From Anaerolineae bacterium (GTDB taxonomy: Bacteria > Chloroflexota > Anaerolineae > Aggregatilineales > UBA2796), in contig JAHBVJ010000050.1 in assembly GCA_019637615.1 (NCBI GenBank), positions 1 through 40,101 of the forward strand: 40,101 bases of DNA, written 5' to 3'. The stretch's first letter is position 1. The number at the start of each line of letters is the position of its first letter. Under the pieces are notes generated by a model that saw only the letters and a program-made list of their open reading frames with translations, was not told where the DNA came from and did not search any database. Of the stretch, positions 25,343 through 34,151 are shown piece by piece. The position numbers were made by a program, and so were the translations under genes.

Positions 25343-25771
25343 TTACTCGAAGCGATAGTTGAGCGTGAAGGGTTGTCGATCTCCATGCGTGGCTTCGGTC
25401 GTACCCTCGCCGCGTATTCCACGCAGATCGCCCGTGCCAGAGCCTGGAACGATTTCCCATGTCGATTTAGCGACTCCCTTTTCAAACACGCCATCGACTT
25501 TGATCACGAAACTCCCGATCCGATCCCCGATCCGCCCGCTCATGTACTGCAAGCCCACAAACGTCGCGGATTCATCCTCACGATACGACATCACCAATTG
25601 AATCTCAGCCTTGCCTTCAATATCGCCCTTAAAATCCTGCCGAATCTTGGCGTGAGTCAGCTTTACACCGGGCTGTGCCTTGCGATCCTTACCGTCCCAT
25701 GTTTTCTCGTCCCACGCCTCGATGCCATACGTGCCCGTTGCTTGCGCATTCAGTAATTTCGTCTTCGCCAT
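25343..25771 (-). CDS. DUF3224 domain protein
   Basis: 142 residues from the ATG at 25771, with GGGAGG upstream; six extra residues before it come from a frame with no ribosome site. The pattern KGDIEGKAEIQLVMSY, ATFVGLQYMSGRIGDRIGSFV, then EIVPGSGTGDLRGIRGEG is the DUF3224 signature. It forms a small closed beta-barrel related to the allene oxide cyclase fold. No enzyme activity has been established for the family to my knowledge. No signal peptide is present. It is transcribed divergently from the TIR gene across about 185 bases. Confidence 0.88.
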   Translation of the reverse strand: MAKTKLLNAQATGTYGIEAWDEKTWDGKDRKAQPGVKLTHAKIRQDFKGDIEGKAEIQLVMSYREDESATFVGLQYMSGRIGDRIGSFVIKVDGVFEKGVAKSTWEIVPGSGTGDLRGIRGEGTTEATHGDRQPFTLNYRFE

Positions 25772-25957
25772 AACCCCTCCCAAAGCCAACTATTTTCCCT
25801 CGGACAAACCATACTCCTACATACGGCGGCAGTATAAAGCGTCGGATGGCAAAAAAGGCTAAACACCGCCAGATCGCCTCATTGAAATCCCATCGCCAAA
25901 ACCAGCGTGCCATAGTAAAGTTATTGCCATCTTATGATGCGCGCCTAAAACATACCC

Positions 25958-27724
25958 ATGAAACTATTCATCAGTTACCGCAGTTCAAATTCAGATCGAG
26001 TCGATAGCATCGTGACCCGTCTGCGCACCTTACGTGATGACGCTGGTAATCCTCGTTATACCATCTGGCAAGACAAACACGATATTCCAGCGGGCAAGGA
26101 CTGGTGGCAAGCCATCGTAGAAGCCATCATCGACTGCGACGTGATGCTGTTCATGATCTCCCGTGAGTCCGTGACTAGTGTCAACTGCCGCGCCGAACTC
26201 AGCTATGCGCGCAGGCGCAATCGCCCGATCATTCCAGTCGTGCTGGAAAACGAGTTCATCTACAACCCGAACACAGGCAAAAACGACATTACTTATTGGA
26301 ATGATGTTCCTACCGAACTCATCGATCAGCGCGCGCAGCTCCTATTCTATGAAGGCATTTCTTTCGTGCCCCGCTTGGAAATAGCGCTTGACCTCATTCG
26401 CCAAGAGCCACAGCGTTGGCGCGATATTCCTGCTCTATCGCCACTTGATCCACGCCCAAACCTTGAAAGCGACATTACGGAGAATACATCTGTTATCTAT
26501 TCAGAAGCATGTAACTATGCGTTGAGGTCGGATTGGGATACTGCCGAGCGTCTTTTTCAATATTTGGTAAATTTGAATGATCCTGCGTTTGGCGAGGAAG
26601 CTTACGAGTGGATAGTCATTTTACGTGAATATACGCAATTGTTACGTTGGAATGAACATGCATCTACAAAGTTTAAAGCATTAGCTACATGGAATACATA
26701 TGAGGCTAAGTTTCCTAAACCATTTATCTCATTCTTTGATCCGAAGGGATTGCAGGCACAATACCACGCACCTAAGTCCGACGCTAGTCCACATACCGAC
26801 ATTTCGAGTGAATCCTCAATAGAAAGCCTAGCTAATGAAAGCATTCGTTCAACAAGCAAAGCTAATACTGATACTAATGATTCTTCGAGCAAACGACTGT
26901 TTATTACCTATCGGCGCAGAAGTTGGAATGATGCCAGTCGCCTATATGATACATTGCAAAAACTATTGGACGCAGAGATCTTTATGGATTTCAAAGGCAT
27001 TGACAGTGATGACTTTGAAAAAGCTATATTGTCACACTTAAGAATTAGCGATGTTGTAATGGTTGTCGTGACCGAATTAACTTTTGCGGCTGATCGCATC
27101 CACCGTGATGACGATTGGGTTCGACGTGAGATTCGCGAGGCGTTGATATTGAAGAAACCTATTGCTCTGGCTTGTATTGATGGCCTATTCCCGCCACAAG
27201 ATTTGCCCGAGGATATTCGTCCTGTGCGAAATAAAGAAGGAAAACGCTTATTTGCCGAGTTTTTCGAACCAGGCGTTCAACAATTGGCATCACATATATC
27301 TGCAATAGGCAATATTCCACTTAGGTCAATGTCAATCAGGCAAGAGTCTATTCCGACACCTAATATTGCTCATTCAGTTAGTATTCAGGATCGTCGTGAT
27401 AAAATCGAGGCGTTGATAATCGCAGATGACTATACACAAGCTGTATTTGAACTACAGGCTCTAATCGAATCTGGGTTCAAATCTACTCGCTATTGGAATG
27501 TCGAATTAATCCTTCAAGAACTGATTAAGTTGCGCGATGCTCAAGCTCGTCGTGATCAAATGTTAGCCGATTATACAGAGATTGTACGCTTGGAACGCAT
27601 GGCAAAAATCCCTGTAATTAAAGGGCAAGCAACATTTGCTTGGCGACAATTTAGATCGGATTATCCTGAATTTACAGATGGCGACGACTATGCCGAGCTA
27701 CGCAACAGATTGGCAGTTAAGTAA
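25958..27724 (+). CDS. Double-TIR-domain protein with repeated helical module
   Basis: 588 residues in the order TIR1 (1-150), helical module (about 180-262), polar linker rich in Ser/Thr/Asn (270-310), TIR2 (312-450), helical module (about 478-585). TIR1 starts KLFISYRSS and has putative catalytic E80 in VNCRAELSYA. TIR2 starts RLFITYRRR and has E391 in DDWVRREIREAL, the same position as the NADase glutamate of SARM1-type TIRs. The two modules share DW/DYTxA-type openings and an aromatic-then-FP/YP end (ATWNTYEAKFP; FAWRQFRSDYP). TIR proteins in bacteria cleave NAD+ or make signalling nucleotides, often in phage defence. No Thoeris, CBASS or Argonaute partner is adjacent. The ATG lacks a ribosome site; TATGAT lies 20 bases upstream. 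Base composition drops sharply after about 26460. Confidence 0.9.
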   Translation: MKLFISYRSSNSDRVDSIVTRLRTLRDDAGNPRYTIWQDKHDIPAGKDWWQAIVEAIIDCDVMLFMISRESVTSVNCRAELSYARRRNRPIIPVVLENEFIYNPNTGKNDITYWNDVPTELIDQRAQLLFYEGISFVPRLEIALDLIRQEPQRWRDIPALSPLDPRPNLESDITENTSVIYSEACNYALRSDWDTAERLFQYLVNLNDPAFGEEAYEWIVILREYTQLLRWNEHASTKFKALATWNTYEAKFPKPFISFFDPKGLQAQYHAPKSDASPHTDISSESSIESLANESIRSTSKANTDTNDSSSKRLFITYRRRSWNDASRLYDTLQKLLDAEIFMDFKGIDSDDFEKAILSHLRISDVVMVVVTELTFAADRIHRDDDWVRREIREALILKKPIALACIDGLFPPQDLPEDIRPVRNKEGKRLFAEFFEPGVQQLASHISAIGNIPLRSMSIRQESIPTPNIAHSVSIQDRRDKIEALIIADDYTQAVFELQALIESGFKSTRYWNVELILQELIKLRDAQARRDQMLADYTEIVRLERMAKIPVIKGQATFAWRQFRSDYPEFTDGDDYAELRNRLAVK

Positions 27725-27784
27725 GTTAAGTAAAACGTGTGAGACTGTGCAGTTTATTGATTCAAAATTATGGACTAGTATTCC

Positions 27785-28615
27785 CTAATGCGTATTCATA
27801 TGCACGTGCGTGAACACATCGCGATACTCCGTCGGGGACATATCCATCTGACGCCGGAAGATGCGCCGGAAATAATCGGGGTTGGAGAACCCGCAGGTCG
27901 TCGCGATCTGCTCGACCGTCATCTCGCCCTCTAACAGATGCTTGCACGCCGTCTTGATCCGCCGCCGATGGATCGCCTCCGTGATCGTGCAGTTGAACAC
28001 CTTGTGATATACGCGCCCCAGATAGTCGGGATTGTAGCCCAACGCCTCCGCGATGATGCACGCCGAAATCGGACGGTCGAAGTTTAGGCGGATGAATGTA
28101 TGCGCCCGCGTCGCGATCACGTTGATCTCATCTTGTTCCGCGCGCGCAGGCTTGACGGGGCGTGAGGTCTCCACCAGCATCAGCGTCATCAGCAAATTGG
28201 CGGTGAACGGGTTCAGGTCACCCGATTCCTGCTCGACGAGGAATAGGCGGAACAATTCTTCCAGTTTTTCAGGCCGCGTGACATCATGGACTTGCGGCAC
28301 AGTGAACAACGGCGCGTCGGTGGGGATCGCGCCGCTCGGCTTCGGCACCTCAAAATGAATCCAGTAGAAGCGCAGGTCGGAGTTCAGCGGTGTCAGCCCA
28401 CCGTGGCGGCGTTCGGGCCACAAATGCAAGGTCTGCCCCTGTTTGACGGTGAAGGTTTCCTCTTCCTCCCACATCTCCAGTTGACCATTTTTCACGAAGA
28501 TCAACTCGTGTGAACTGATCACCCGCGTCGGATGGATACCCTTCCCGCGCGAGATGAACAAGCCCGCGTTTTGCACCTTCACCGGAGCCACCATCCGAAA
28601 CGTAAACGTATCCAC
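27785..28615 (-). CDS. AraC-family transcriptional regulator
   Basis: 276 residues from a GTG at 28615 with GGTGGAG upstream; longer readings run through the promoter region. The N-terminal half is a cupin-type sugar-sensing domain (HELIFVKNGQLEMWEEEETF; GQTLHLWPERRHGG). The C-terminal 100 residues carry two helix-turn-helix motifs, ISACIIAEALGYNPDYLGRVY and TVEQIATTCGFSNPDYFRRIF, ending in MSPTEYR. It is transcribed divergently from the GH127 gene and is the obvious regulator of the sugar locus. The inducer is probably an arabinose-containing sugar, by inference from the target genes. Confidence 0.92.
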   Translation of the reverse strand: MDTFTFRMVAPVKVQNAGLFISRGKGIHPTRVISSHELIFVKNGQLEMWEEEETFTVKQGQTLHLWPERRHGGLTPLNSDLRFYWIHFEVPKPSGAIPTDAPLFTVPQVHDVTRPEKLEELFRLFLVEQESGDLNPFTANLLMTLMLVETSRPVKPARAEQDEINVIATRAHTFIRLNFDRPISACIIAEALGYNPDYLGRVYHKVFNCTITEAIHRRRIKTACKHLLEGEMTVEQIATTCGFSNPDYFRRIFRRQMDMSPTEYRDVFTHVHMNTH

Positions 28616-28655
28616 GCCAGTACTCCACCCGCCAAAATGTCGGAATTGTATGGGT

Positions 28656-28684
28656 ATTATACAGAGTTCAAGTCTGTTCACCAA
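28656..28684 (-). promoter_or_regulatory. Promoter candidate for the AraC-type gene
   Basis: On the minus strand, TTGGTG (3/6), 17 bases, then a perfect TATAAT. It is 41 bases before the GTG start. Confidence 0.5.
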
Positions 28685-28695
28685 TATGCGCCTGA

Positions 28696-28719
28696 CATAT
28701 AGTATCAAGCATATAGCAT
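28696..28719. promoter_or_regulatory. Direct repeat in the AraC/GH127 divergent region, possible operator
   Basis: CATATAGTAT (28696-28705) and CATATAGCAT (28710-28719) differ at one base and start 14 bases apart. A CTGACA (28692-28697) just before could be the -35 of the GH127 promoter. AraC-type regulators bind direct repeats next to the -35 region, though usually with longer spacing. Confidence 0.4.
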
Positions 28720-28773
28720 ATACAAGACAGTTTGGTCTACCTCGAATTAGTTGATTTTTTGAAGGTAAATCTT

Positions 28774-30708
28774 GTGGACACAACACTGAAGCTCGCGCAT
28801 CCTCTTGCGGTCAAGGATGTCTCCATCACGGGTGGGTTCTGGGCAGACCGCCAAGCCACCAATCGCAACTCCACCATTCCAGCCATTCATCATCAAATGG
28901 AAATCACCGGGCGCATCGACGCATGGCGCTTGCAATGGCAACCCGGTCAGACCAAGCCACACATCTTCTGGGATTCCGACGCTGGCAAATGGATCGAAGC
29001 GGCTGGCTACAGCTTGATGACGAACCCCGATCCAACACTAGAAAAATGGGTTGACGCGCTTGTCGATCTCATTGAATCCGCTCAGCAACCCGATGGCTAT
29101 CTCAACATTTTCTTCACGGCGGTCGAGCCGCAAAACAAGTGGCGCAATCTGCGGGATTGGCATGAACTCTACGACGCTGGACACCTGATCGAAGGTGCCG
29201 TCGCCTATGCGCAAGCCACTGGCAAGACTAAACTGCTAGATGTGCTGCGCCGCTATGCCGATCACATCGATCAGCGCTTCGGCCCCAACGAAGGCCAGCG
29301 GCGCGGCTACTGTGGGCATCCCGAAGTCGAGCTGGCGATGGTCAAGCTCTACCGTCAGACGGGCGATCAGCGTTACCTGAATCTCGCCAAATATTTCATT
29401 GACGAGCGCGGACGTGAACCGCATTATTTCGACCTCGAAGCCAACGAGCGCGGCGACGATCCCGCCAAATTCTGGGCAAAAACCTATCGCTATTGTCAGG
29501 CGCACGTCCCCATCCGTGAGCAGGCCACCGCGATGGGGCATTCCGTCCGCGCTGGCTATTTGTATTCAGGGGTAGCCGATGTCGCTGCCGAAACGGGCGA
29601 CGACTCGCTGCTCAAAGCCGATCAGCGCTTCTGGGATGACCTCACGCAGCACCAGTTGTATATCACGGGCGGCCTCGGCCCCGCGCACGCCAACGAAGGC
29701 TTCACTTTCGCCTATGATCTGCCCAACGAAACTGCCTACGCGGAAACCTGTGCCTCGATCTCGCTGGTCTTCTGGGCGCAGCGTATGTTCCAGATCGATC
29801 CCGACAGCCGCTACATCGACGTGATGGAGCGCGCACTGTATAACAATGTCTTGGCGGGCGTCTCGTATAAGGGCGATACTTTCTTCTACGCCAATCCGTT
29901 AGCCTCCTATCCCTACGTCAACCCTTACGAACATTTCAGCGGCATCACCAGCGAAAAACACTACCATCGCTCGGAATGGTTCGACTGCGCGTGCTGCCCG
30001 CCCAACTTGGCGCGTATGGTCGCCAGCGTCGGCAACTATTTCTATTCCACTACGGACGACACCTTGTTCGTCCATCTCTACAACCAGAATCGCGCCACGT
30101 TCAGTTTCGGCGGACAGTCGATCCAGCTTGATCAGACCACCAACTATCCGTGGGATGGGCAAATCAAATTCACCATCCACACCGACAAACCAGCCTCGTT
30201 CACGTTAGCCTTGCGCGTTCCCAACTGGTGCAGCGAGTACCATCTGGAAGTCAACGGGCAAGCCGTTGAAAGCCAACCCACGCGCGGCTATCTCCACCTT
30301 GAGCGCACATGGTCGGAAGCTGATCAGGTCACGCTCATGCTGGCAATGCCTGTCGAGCGCGTTGTCGCCAATCCGCTGGTACGTCAAGATGCGGGCTGCA
30401 TCGCTTTGCAGCGCGGGCCAGTTGTCTACTGCTTGGAAGAAGTTGATAACGGCGCGCAGCTCGCCAACATCGCTATCCCTCGCAAAAACGCGCTGACGGC
30501 GGTTTTCGAACCCGATCTATTCGGCGGCATCAGCGTGATCGCGGGTCAGGCCATGCGGGTCGAACCCCTCAAATGGCCCGGTGGTCTCTATCAACCTCAA
30601 TCCAATTTCCAATACGGGCAAACCCCCTTTACGTTCAAAGCCATCCCTTATTGCTTCTGGGCGAATCGCGAACCGGGTGAAATGCGTGTGTGGATACGAG
30701 AAGCGTGA
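28774..30708 (+). CDS. GH127 beta-L-arabinofuranosidase
   Basis: 644 residues from a GTG at 28774 with GAAGG upstream; a TTG at 28732 lacks a site. The DUF1680/GH127 pattern is complete: an alpha/alpha-barrel with DGYLNIFFTAVEP and YDAGHLIEGAVAY, acid/base glutamate E308 (HANEGF), zinc ligands E324 and C326 (AETCAS), and the Cys pair C407/C408 in CACCPPNLARM, one of which is the nucleophile in the characterised Bifidobacterium enzyme HypBA1. A beta domain follows (ALRVPNWCSEYHLEVNG). No signal peptide is seen, so it acts on imported oligosaccharides, releasing L-arabinofuranose. It is the first gene of the plus-strand sugar operon under the divergent AraC regulator. Confidence 0.93.
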   Translation: MDTTLKLAHPLAVKDVSITGGFWADRQATNRNSTIPAIHHQMEITGRIDAWRLQWQPGQTKPHIFWDSDAGKWIEAAGYSLMTNPDPTLEKWVDALVDLIESAQQPDGYLNIFFTAVEPQNKWRNLRDWHELYDAGHLIEGAVAYAQATGKTKLLDVLRRYADHIDQRFGPNEGQRRGYCGHPEVELAMVKLYRQTGDQRYLNLAKYFIDERGREPHYFDLEANERGDDPAKFWAKTYRYCQAHVPIREQATAMGHSVRAGYLYSGVADVAAETGDDSLLKADQRFWDDLTQHQLYITGGLGPAHANEGFTFAYDLPNETAYAETCASISLVFWAQRMFQIDPDSRYIDVMERALYNNVLAGVSYKGDTFFYANPLASYPYVNPYEHFSGITSEKHYHRSEWFDCACCPPNLARMVASVGNYFYSTTDDTLFVHLYNQNRATFSFGGQSIQLDQTTNYPWDGQIKFTIHTDKPASFTLALRVPNWCSEYHLEVNGQAVESQPTRGYLHLERTWSEADQVTLMLAMPVERVVANPLVRQDAGCIALQRGPVVYCLEEVDNGAQLANIAIPRKNALTAVFEPDLFGGISVIAGQAMRVEPLKWPGGLYQPQSNFQYGQTPFTFKAIPYCFWANREPGEMRVWIREA

Positions 30709-30813
30709 TGGCGAAAGGACAGCGAAAGGAGGCAGCCGGGAGCGGTCACAGGCCGCAGTGGAATCGTGCATAGGTCGTTTCAAAGAAGTTACTATACAGA
30801 GAGGAACTTTAAC

Positions 30814-32202
30814 ATGCTAGGAAAGAAACTATCCCGTCGTGAATTTTTGAAAATATCCAGCGCAGCAGCGGCCTTAGCTGCCAGCGGCGCGAACATCAAC
30901 AGCATTTTACGTGCTGCCCCGCTGCTCCAAGATAAAGTCAACATCGTGTTCGGCGGTTGGGGTGCCACCGCTGAAGATAACGGCGTCCAAGCCGCTATCA
31001 AGGTCTTTCAAGAAGAGAACGCCAACATCTCGGTCGAATGGCAGATCACTCCATCCGCCGCCGACTACATGCAGCAGCTTCTGACCAACTTCGCCGCTGG
31101 CACCGCTCCCGACACCAGCTTTATCGTGGCGGACGCCTACGAAACACTGCGCGTCAATGGTCAGCTCATGGACATTACCGACCGCATCAAGAACGACGAA
31201 CTGCTTGGCAAAGCTGACTACTTCATTCAGCCGCAAGAATCCGCCCGCTGTGCCGACAGCGAAGGTCATTGGCACGGCATTGGCTCGTGCTGGGTTTCGC
31301 CGCACATCTATTACAATGCCGACATCCTCGCGGAAGCGGGCGTCACGCCTCCCGGCTTCAAGGATGACGAGATTTGGGACTGGGATACCTTCGTCGCCAA
31401 CGCCAAAAAACTGACGGTAGACGCCAACGGCAAGCACCCTGACGAAGAAGGCTTCGATCCCGAAAACATCCAGCGTTGGGCGATTGACTGGCCTCTGTGG
31501 TGGATTCCGATTGCGTCCGCCGTTCACTCCAACGGTGGGGAATTCATCACCGCTGACGGCAAGATCGGCTTGGATAGCCCCGAAGCGCTCGAAGCCATGC
31601 AGCGCCTTTCTGACCTGATCTATGTGCATCATGTTGCCCCGCGCAGCGCCGCCCTCTCCGATCTCGGCATGACCAACACGCAGATGATCGACAGTGGTCG
31701 TCTCGCGATGGGCGTCGATGGTTCGTGGGCACTCTCGTGGATGAACCCATCCTTGCTCAAGGTCAAGATGGGCACCGGTGCGCTGCCCAAGATGAAGAAG
31801 CCCGCCGCCATCATGCAGGCGCACTTCCATTCGGTGATTTCTTCGACGCAGCATCCTGAAGAAGCATGGCAGTGGGTGCGCTTCCTCGCCACACCCTTCT
31901 ACCAGACGCAGTTCTGCAAGATCGGCCTGTGGCTGCCCAGCCAGACCGCCCTCACCACCGAAGACGGCCTGAAGACGTGGATCACCGAAGGCGTCCACCC
32001 CGCCAACTATAGCCAGTTCGTCACTGACTATCTGCCTAAATACGGCGTTGCCCCGCGCATCCCGTCTGGCTATATCGAAGCCGACGCCAACTTCATCACG
32101 CCCGCTTTCCAAGCCTTGGCAGCCGGTACGCCCGCCGCCGAAGCGATGACAGAAGCTGTTAAGCAAGCCAACGACGTGATTGCCGCAGCACAGAAGAAGT
32201 AA
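30814..32202 (+). CDS. Sugar ABC importer, solute-binding protein (Tat signal)
   Basis: 462 residues from the ATG at 30814 with AGAGAGGA upstream. The N-terminus carries a twin-arginine signal, KLSRREFLKISSAAAALAAS, followed by a hydrophobic core. The mature part has the family 1 binding-protein layout: NIVFGGWGATAEDNG at the start, FQEENANISVEWQ, APDTSFIVADAYETLR, HIYYNADILAEAG, and WQWVRFLATPFYQTQF near the end. It binds a sugar or oligosaccharide outside the membrane and delivers it to the permeases encoded next. Export by the Tat route implies folding in the cytoplasm. It may be co-transcribed with the GH127 gene 105 bases upstream. Confidence 0.93.
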   Translation: MLGKKLSRREFLKISSAAAALAASGANINSILRAAPLLQDKVNIVFGGWGATAEDNGVQAAIKVFQEENANISVEWQITPSAADYMQQLLTNFAAGTAPDTSFIVADAYETLRVNGQLMDITDRIKNDELLGKADYFIQPQESARCADSEGHWHGIGSCWVSPHIYYNADILAEAGVTPPGFKDDEIWDWDTFVANAKKLTVDANGKHPDEEGFDPENIQRWAIDWPLWWIPIASAVHSNGGEFITADGKIGLDSPEALEAMQRLSDLIYVHHVAPRSAALSDLGMTNTQMIDSGRLAMGVDGSWALSWMNPSLLKVKMGTGALPKMKKPAAIMQAHFHSVISSTQHPEEAWQWVRFLATPFYQTQFCKIGLWLPSQTALTTEDGLKTWITEGVHPANYSQFVTDYLPKYGVAPRIPSGYIEADANFITPAFQALAAGTPAAEAMTEAVKQANDVIAAAQKK

Positions 32203-32214
32203 ACACCTTCAGTT

Positions 32215-32259
32215 GTATGCATGAGAGGGTCAGCCTGACTCCTACCCTCTCATGCATAC
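32215..32259 (+). promoter_or_regulatory. Intergenic hairpin between binding protein and permease genes
   Basis: GTATGCATGAGAGGGT and ACCCTCTCATGCATAC form a perfect 16-bp stem with a 13-base loop, 13 bases after the binding-protein stop. No T-run follows (GTGCTGTAG), so full termination is unlikely. A 3' stabiliser and partial terminator, giving more binding protein than permease, is known in malE-malF-type operons. Confidence 0.7.
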
Positions 32260-32279
32260 GTGCTGTAGTAAGGACGGCA

Positions 32280-33227
32280 ATGCCTATGACTACCCAAACT
32301 GGCCTACAAAACTACAAGGCCAAGATCGCTCCTCCACGCGGTCTGACGTTGGTGCAGCGACGCACCATCCTCGGTTATATCTTCATCATGCCCTTCATCT
32401 TGGGCTTTTTATTCTGGTTCCTGATCCCCGCGCTGGTGTCAATTTATATGGTCTTCCAGAAATGGAATCTGATCAGCCCGCCGGAATTCGTGGGTCTGGA
32501 TAACATTAAGCACCTCTTCGACGACCCGCTGCTGCCGCAATCCCTGAAGGCGACCTTTCTGTATGCCTTCTTCTCGGTTCCCATCGGGCTGGCTTTCAGC
32601 TTCTTCCTCGCCATGCTGATCAACACGAATATTCGCGGCATCAGCATCTTCCGCACCATCTACTACCTGCCTAGTATCGTGCCAGCGGTCGCCAACGCGA
32701 TTTTGTGGGCGTGGATGTTCAACACGGAATTCGGCCTGATCAACTTCTTCATCCGCAGCCTTGGTGGTTCCAAGGTGGCATGGTTGCAGAATCCCGTCTA
32801 TGCCGTGCCCGCCTTCATCATCCTCAGTCTATGGGGCGTCGGCGGCTCGATGATCATCTTCTTAGCGGGCTTGCAGGGCATCCCTGAGATTTATTATGAG
32901 GCGGCAGACATTGATGGCGCGGATCGGTGGGCTAAACTCCGCTACATTACGCTGCCTTTGATGTCCCCGATCATTTTCTTTAACTTGGTCATCGGCCTGA
33001 TCAATGCCTTCCAGATATTTACGATTGGTTATCTCGTAACCAATGGTGGCCCACAAAATTCCACGCTGTTCCTCGTGCTCTATATTTATCGCACGGCCTT
33101 CCGCACCCAGAATATGGGCTATGCGTCAGCGGTTTCGTGGGTTTTGTTCATTATTTTGCTGATCTTGTCGTTCGTCGTGTTCAAGTACATCGGCAAGAAC
33201 GTTCATTATGAAAATCCGGGTGATTAA
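32280..33227 (+). CDS. Sugar ABC importer permease, MalF type
   Basis: 315 residues from the ATG at 32280, which has AAGGA upstream; longer readings would start inside the intergenic hairpin. Six hydrophobic helices are seen, the first after RRTILGYIFIMPFILGFLFW. The cytoplasmic coupling loop is present as EIYYEAADIDGADRWAKLRYITLPLM (EAA motif). It pairs with the next permease to form the channel. No ATP-binding subunit is encoded in the operon. Confidence 0.93.
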   Translation: MPMTTQTGLQNYKAKIAPPRGLTLVQRRTILGYIFIMPFILGFLFWFLIPALVSIYMVFQKWNLISPPEFVGLDNIKHLFDDPLLPQSLKATFLYAFFSVPIGLAFSFFLAMLINTNIRGISIFRTIYYLPSIVPAVANAILWAWMFNTEFGLINFFIRSLGGSKVAWLQNPVYAVPAFIILSLWGVGGSMIIFLAGLQGIPEIYYEAADIDGADRWAKLRYITLPLMSPIIFFNLVIGLINAFQIFTIGYLVTNGGPQNSTLFLVLYIYRTAFRTQNMGYASAVSWVLFIILLILSFVVFKYIGKNVHYENPGD

Positions 33228-33241
33228 AGAGGCTTTCATCA

Positions 33242-34141
33242 ATGGCAACACTTAACCAAGCGGTCATTGACTCGTCGGTCGCTGCAAAGAAAGTTGAAAG
33301 GCACTCTGCCCGTCTCAGTGATCGGATCTGGCGCGGACTGACGCTGACCATGCTGATCGTGATGTCGGTCATCATGCTGATGCCGTTCATCTGGCTAGTG
33401 ACCAGTTCGCTCAAGAGTCAGACGCAGATTTTCCAATATCCGCCGCAGTTCATTCCCGATCCCTTCCGTTGGGAAAACTACAGCAAGGCCTTGACGTTCA
33501 AACCCTTCGGCTTGTACCTGAAGAACACCGCCATCATCGTTGGCCTGAATGTGGTCGCTGTGGTGTTTTCGTCGTCGTTTTGCGCGTATGGCTTTGCCCG
33601 CATCAAATTTCCGGGGCGCGATTTCTGGTTCGGCATTGTCATGGCAACGCTGTTCCTCCCCTACGCGATTCTGATCGTGCCGAGTTTCATCATGTTCTCG
33701 CGCTTAGGTTGGGTAGATACCTTCCTGCCGTTGGTCGTACCGCCCTTTTTTGGTGGCGGCGCGTTCAACATCTTCCTGCTGCGCCAATTCTTCCGCACCA
33801 TTCCCGAAGAACTAGCTGACGCCGCCCGCATCGATGGCTGTAGCGAATTCGGTATCTACTGGCGGATCATGCTGCCACTGGCGAAGCCCGCTCTGATCAC
33901 GGTTGGCATCTTCACTTTCCTTGCCTCGTGGAACGATCTGATTGGCCCCGTCATCTATCTGCGCTCACCGAGCAACTTTACGGTAGCGGTTGGCTTGGCC
34001 TCCTTCCGCAGCACCTTGGATGTCAGTTGGGACTTGCAACTTGCCGCTTCCACCGCGATGATTTTGCCCGTAATCATTGTGTTCTTTTTTGCGCAGCGCT
34101 ATTTCATCCAAGGCATTGTGATGACTGGGCTGAAGGGATAA
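33242..34141 (+). CDS. Sugar ABC importer permease, MalG type
   Basis: 299 residues, six membrane helices, with the EAA coupling motif EELADAARIDGCSEFGIYWRIMLPL and the typical C-terminal FIQGIVMTGLKG of MalG proteins. The ATG at 33242 is 15 bases after the previous stop, with AGAGG upstream. It forms the second half of the import channel. Confidence 0.94.
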   Translation: MATLNQAVIDSSVAAKKVERHSARLSDRIWRGLTLTMLIVMSVIMLMPFIWLVTSSLKSQTQIFQYPPQFIPDPFRWENYSKALTFKPFGLYLKNTAIIVGLNVVAVVFSSSFCAYGFARIKFPGRDFWFGIVMATLFLPYAILIVPSFIMFSRLGWVDTFLPLVVPPFFGGGAFNIFLLRQFFRTIPEELADAARIDGCSEFGIYWRIMLPLAKPALITVGIFTFLASWNDLIGPVIYLRSPSNFTVAVGLASFRSTLDVSWDLQLAASTAMILPVIIVFFFAQRYFIQGIVMTGLKG

Positions 34142-34151
34142 CGAGACTGCT

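Noticed and set aside
30907..32166. A 419-codon open frame on the minus strand across the solute-binding protein gene
   Set aside because: It is antisense to a gene with a Tat signal and full family pattern, and its product is a low-quality mix rich in Gly, Arg and Val with no recognisable domain. It is a by-product of codon bias.
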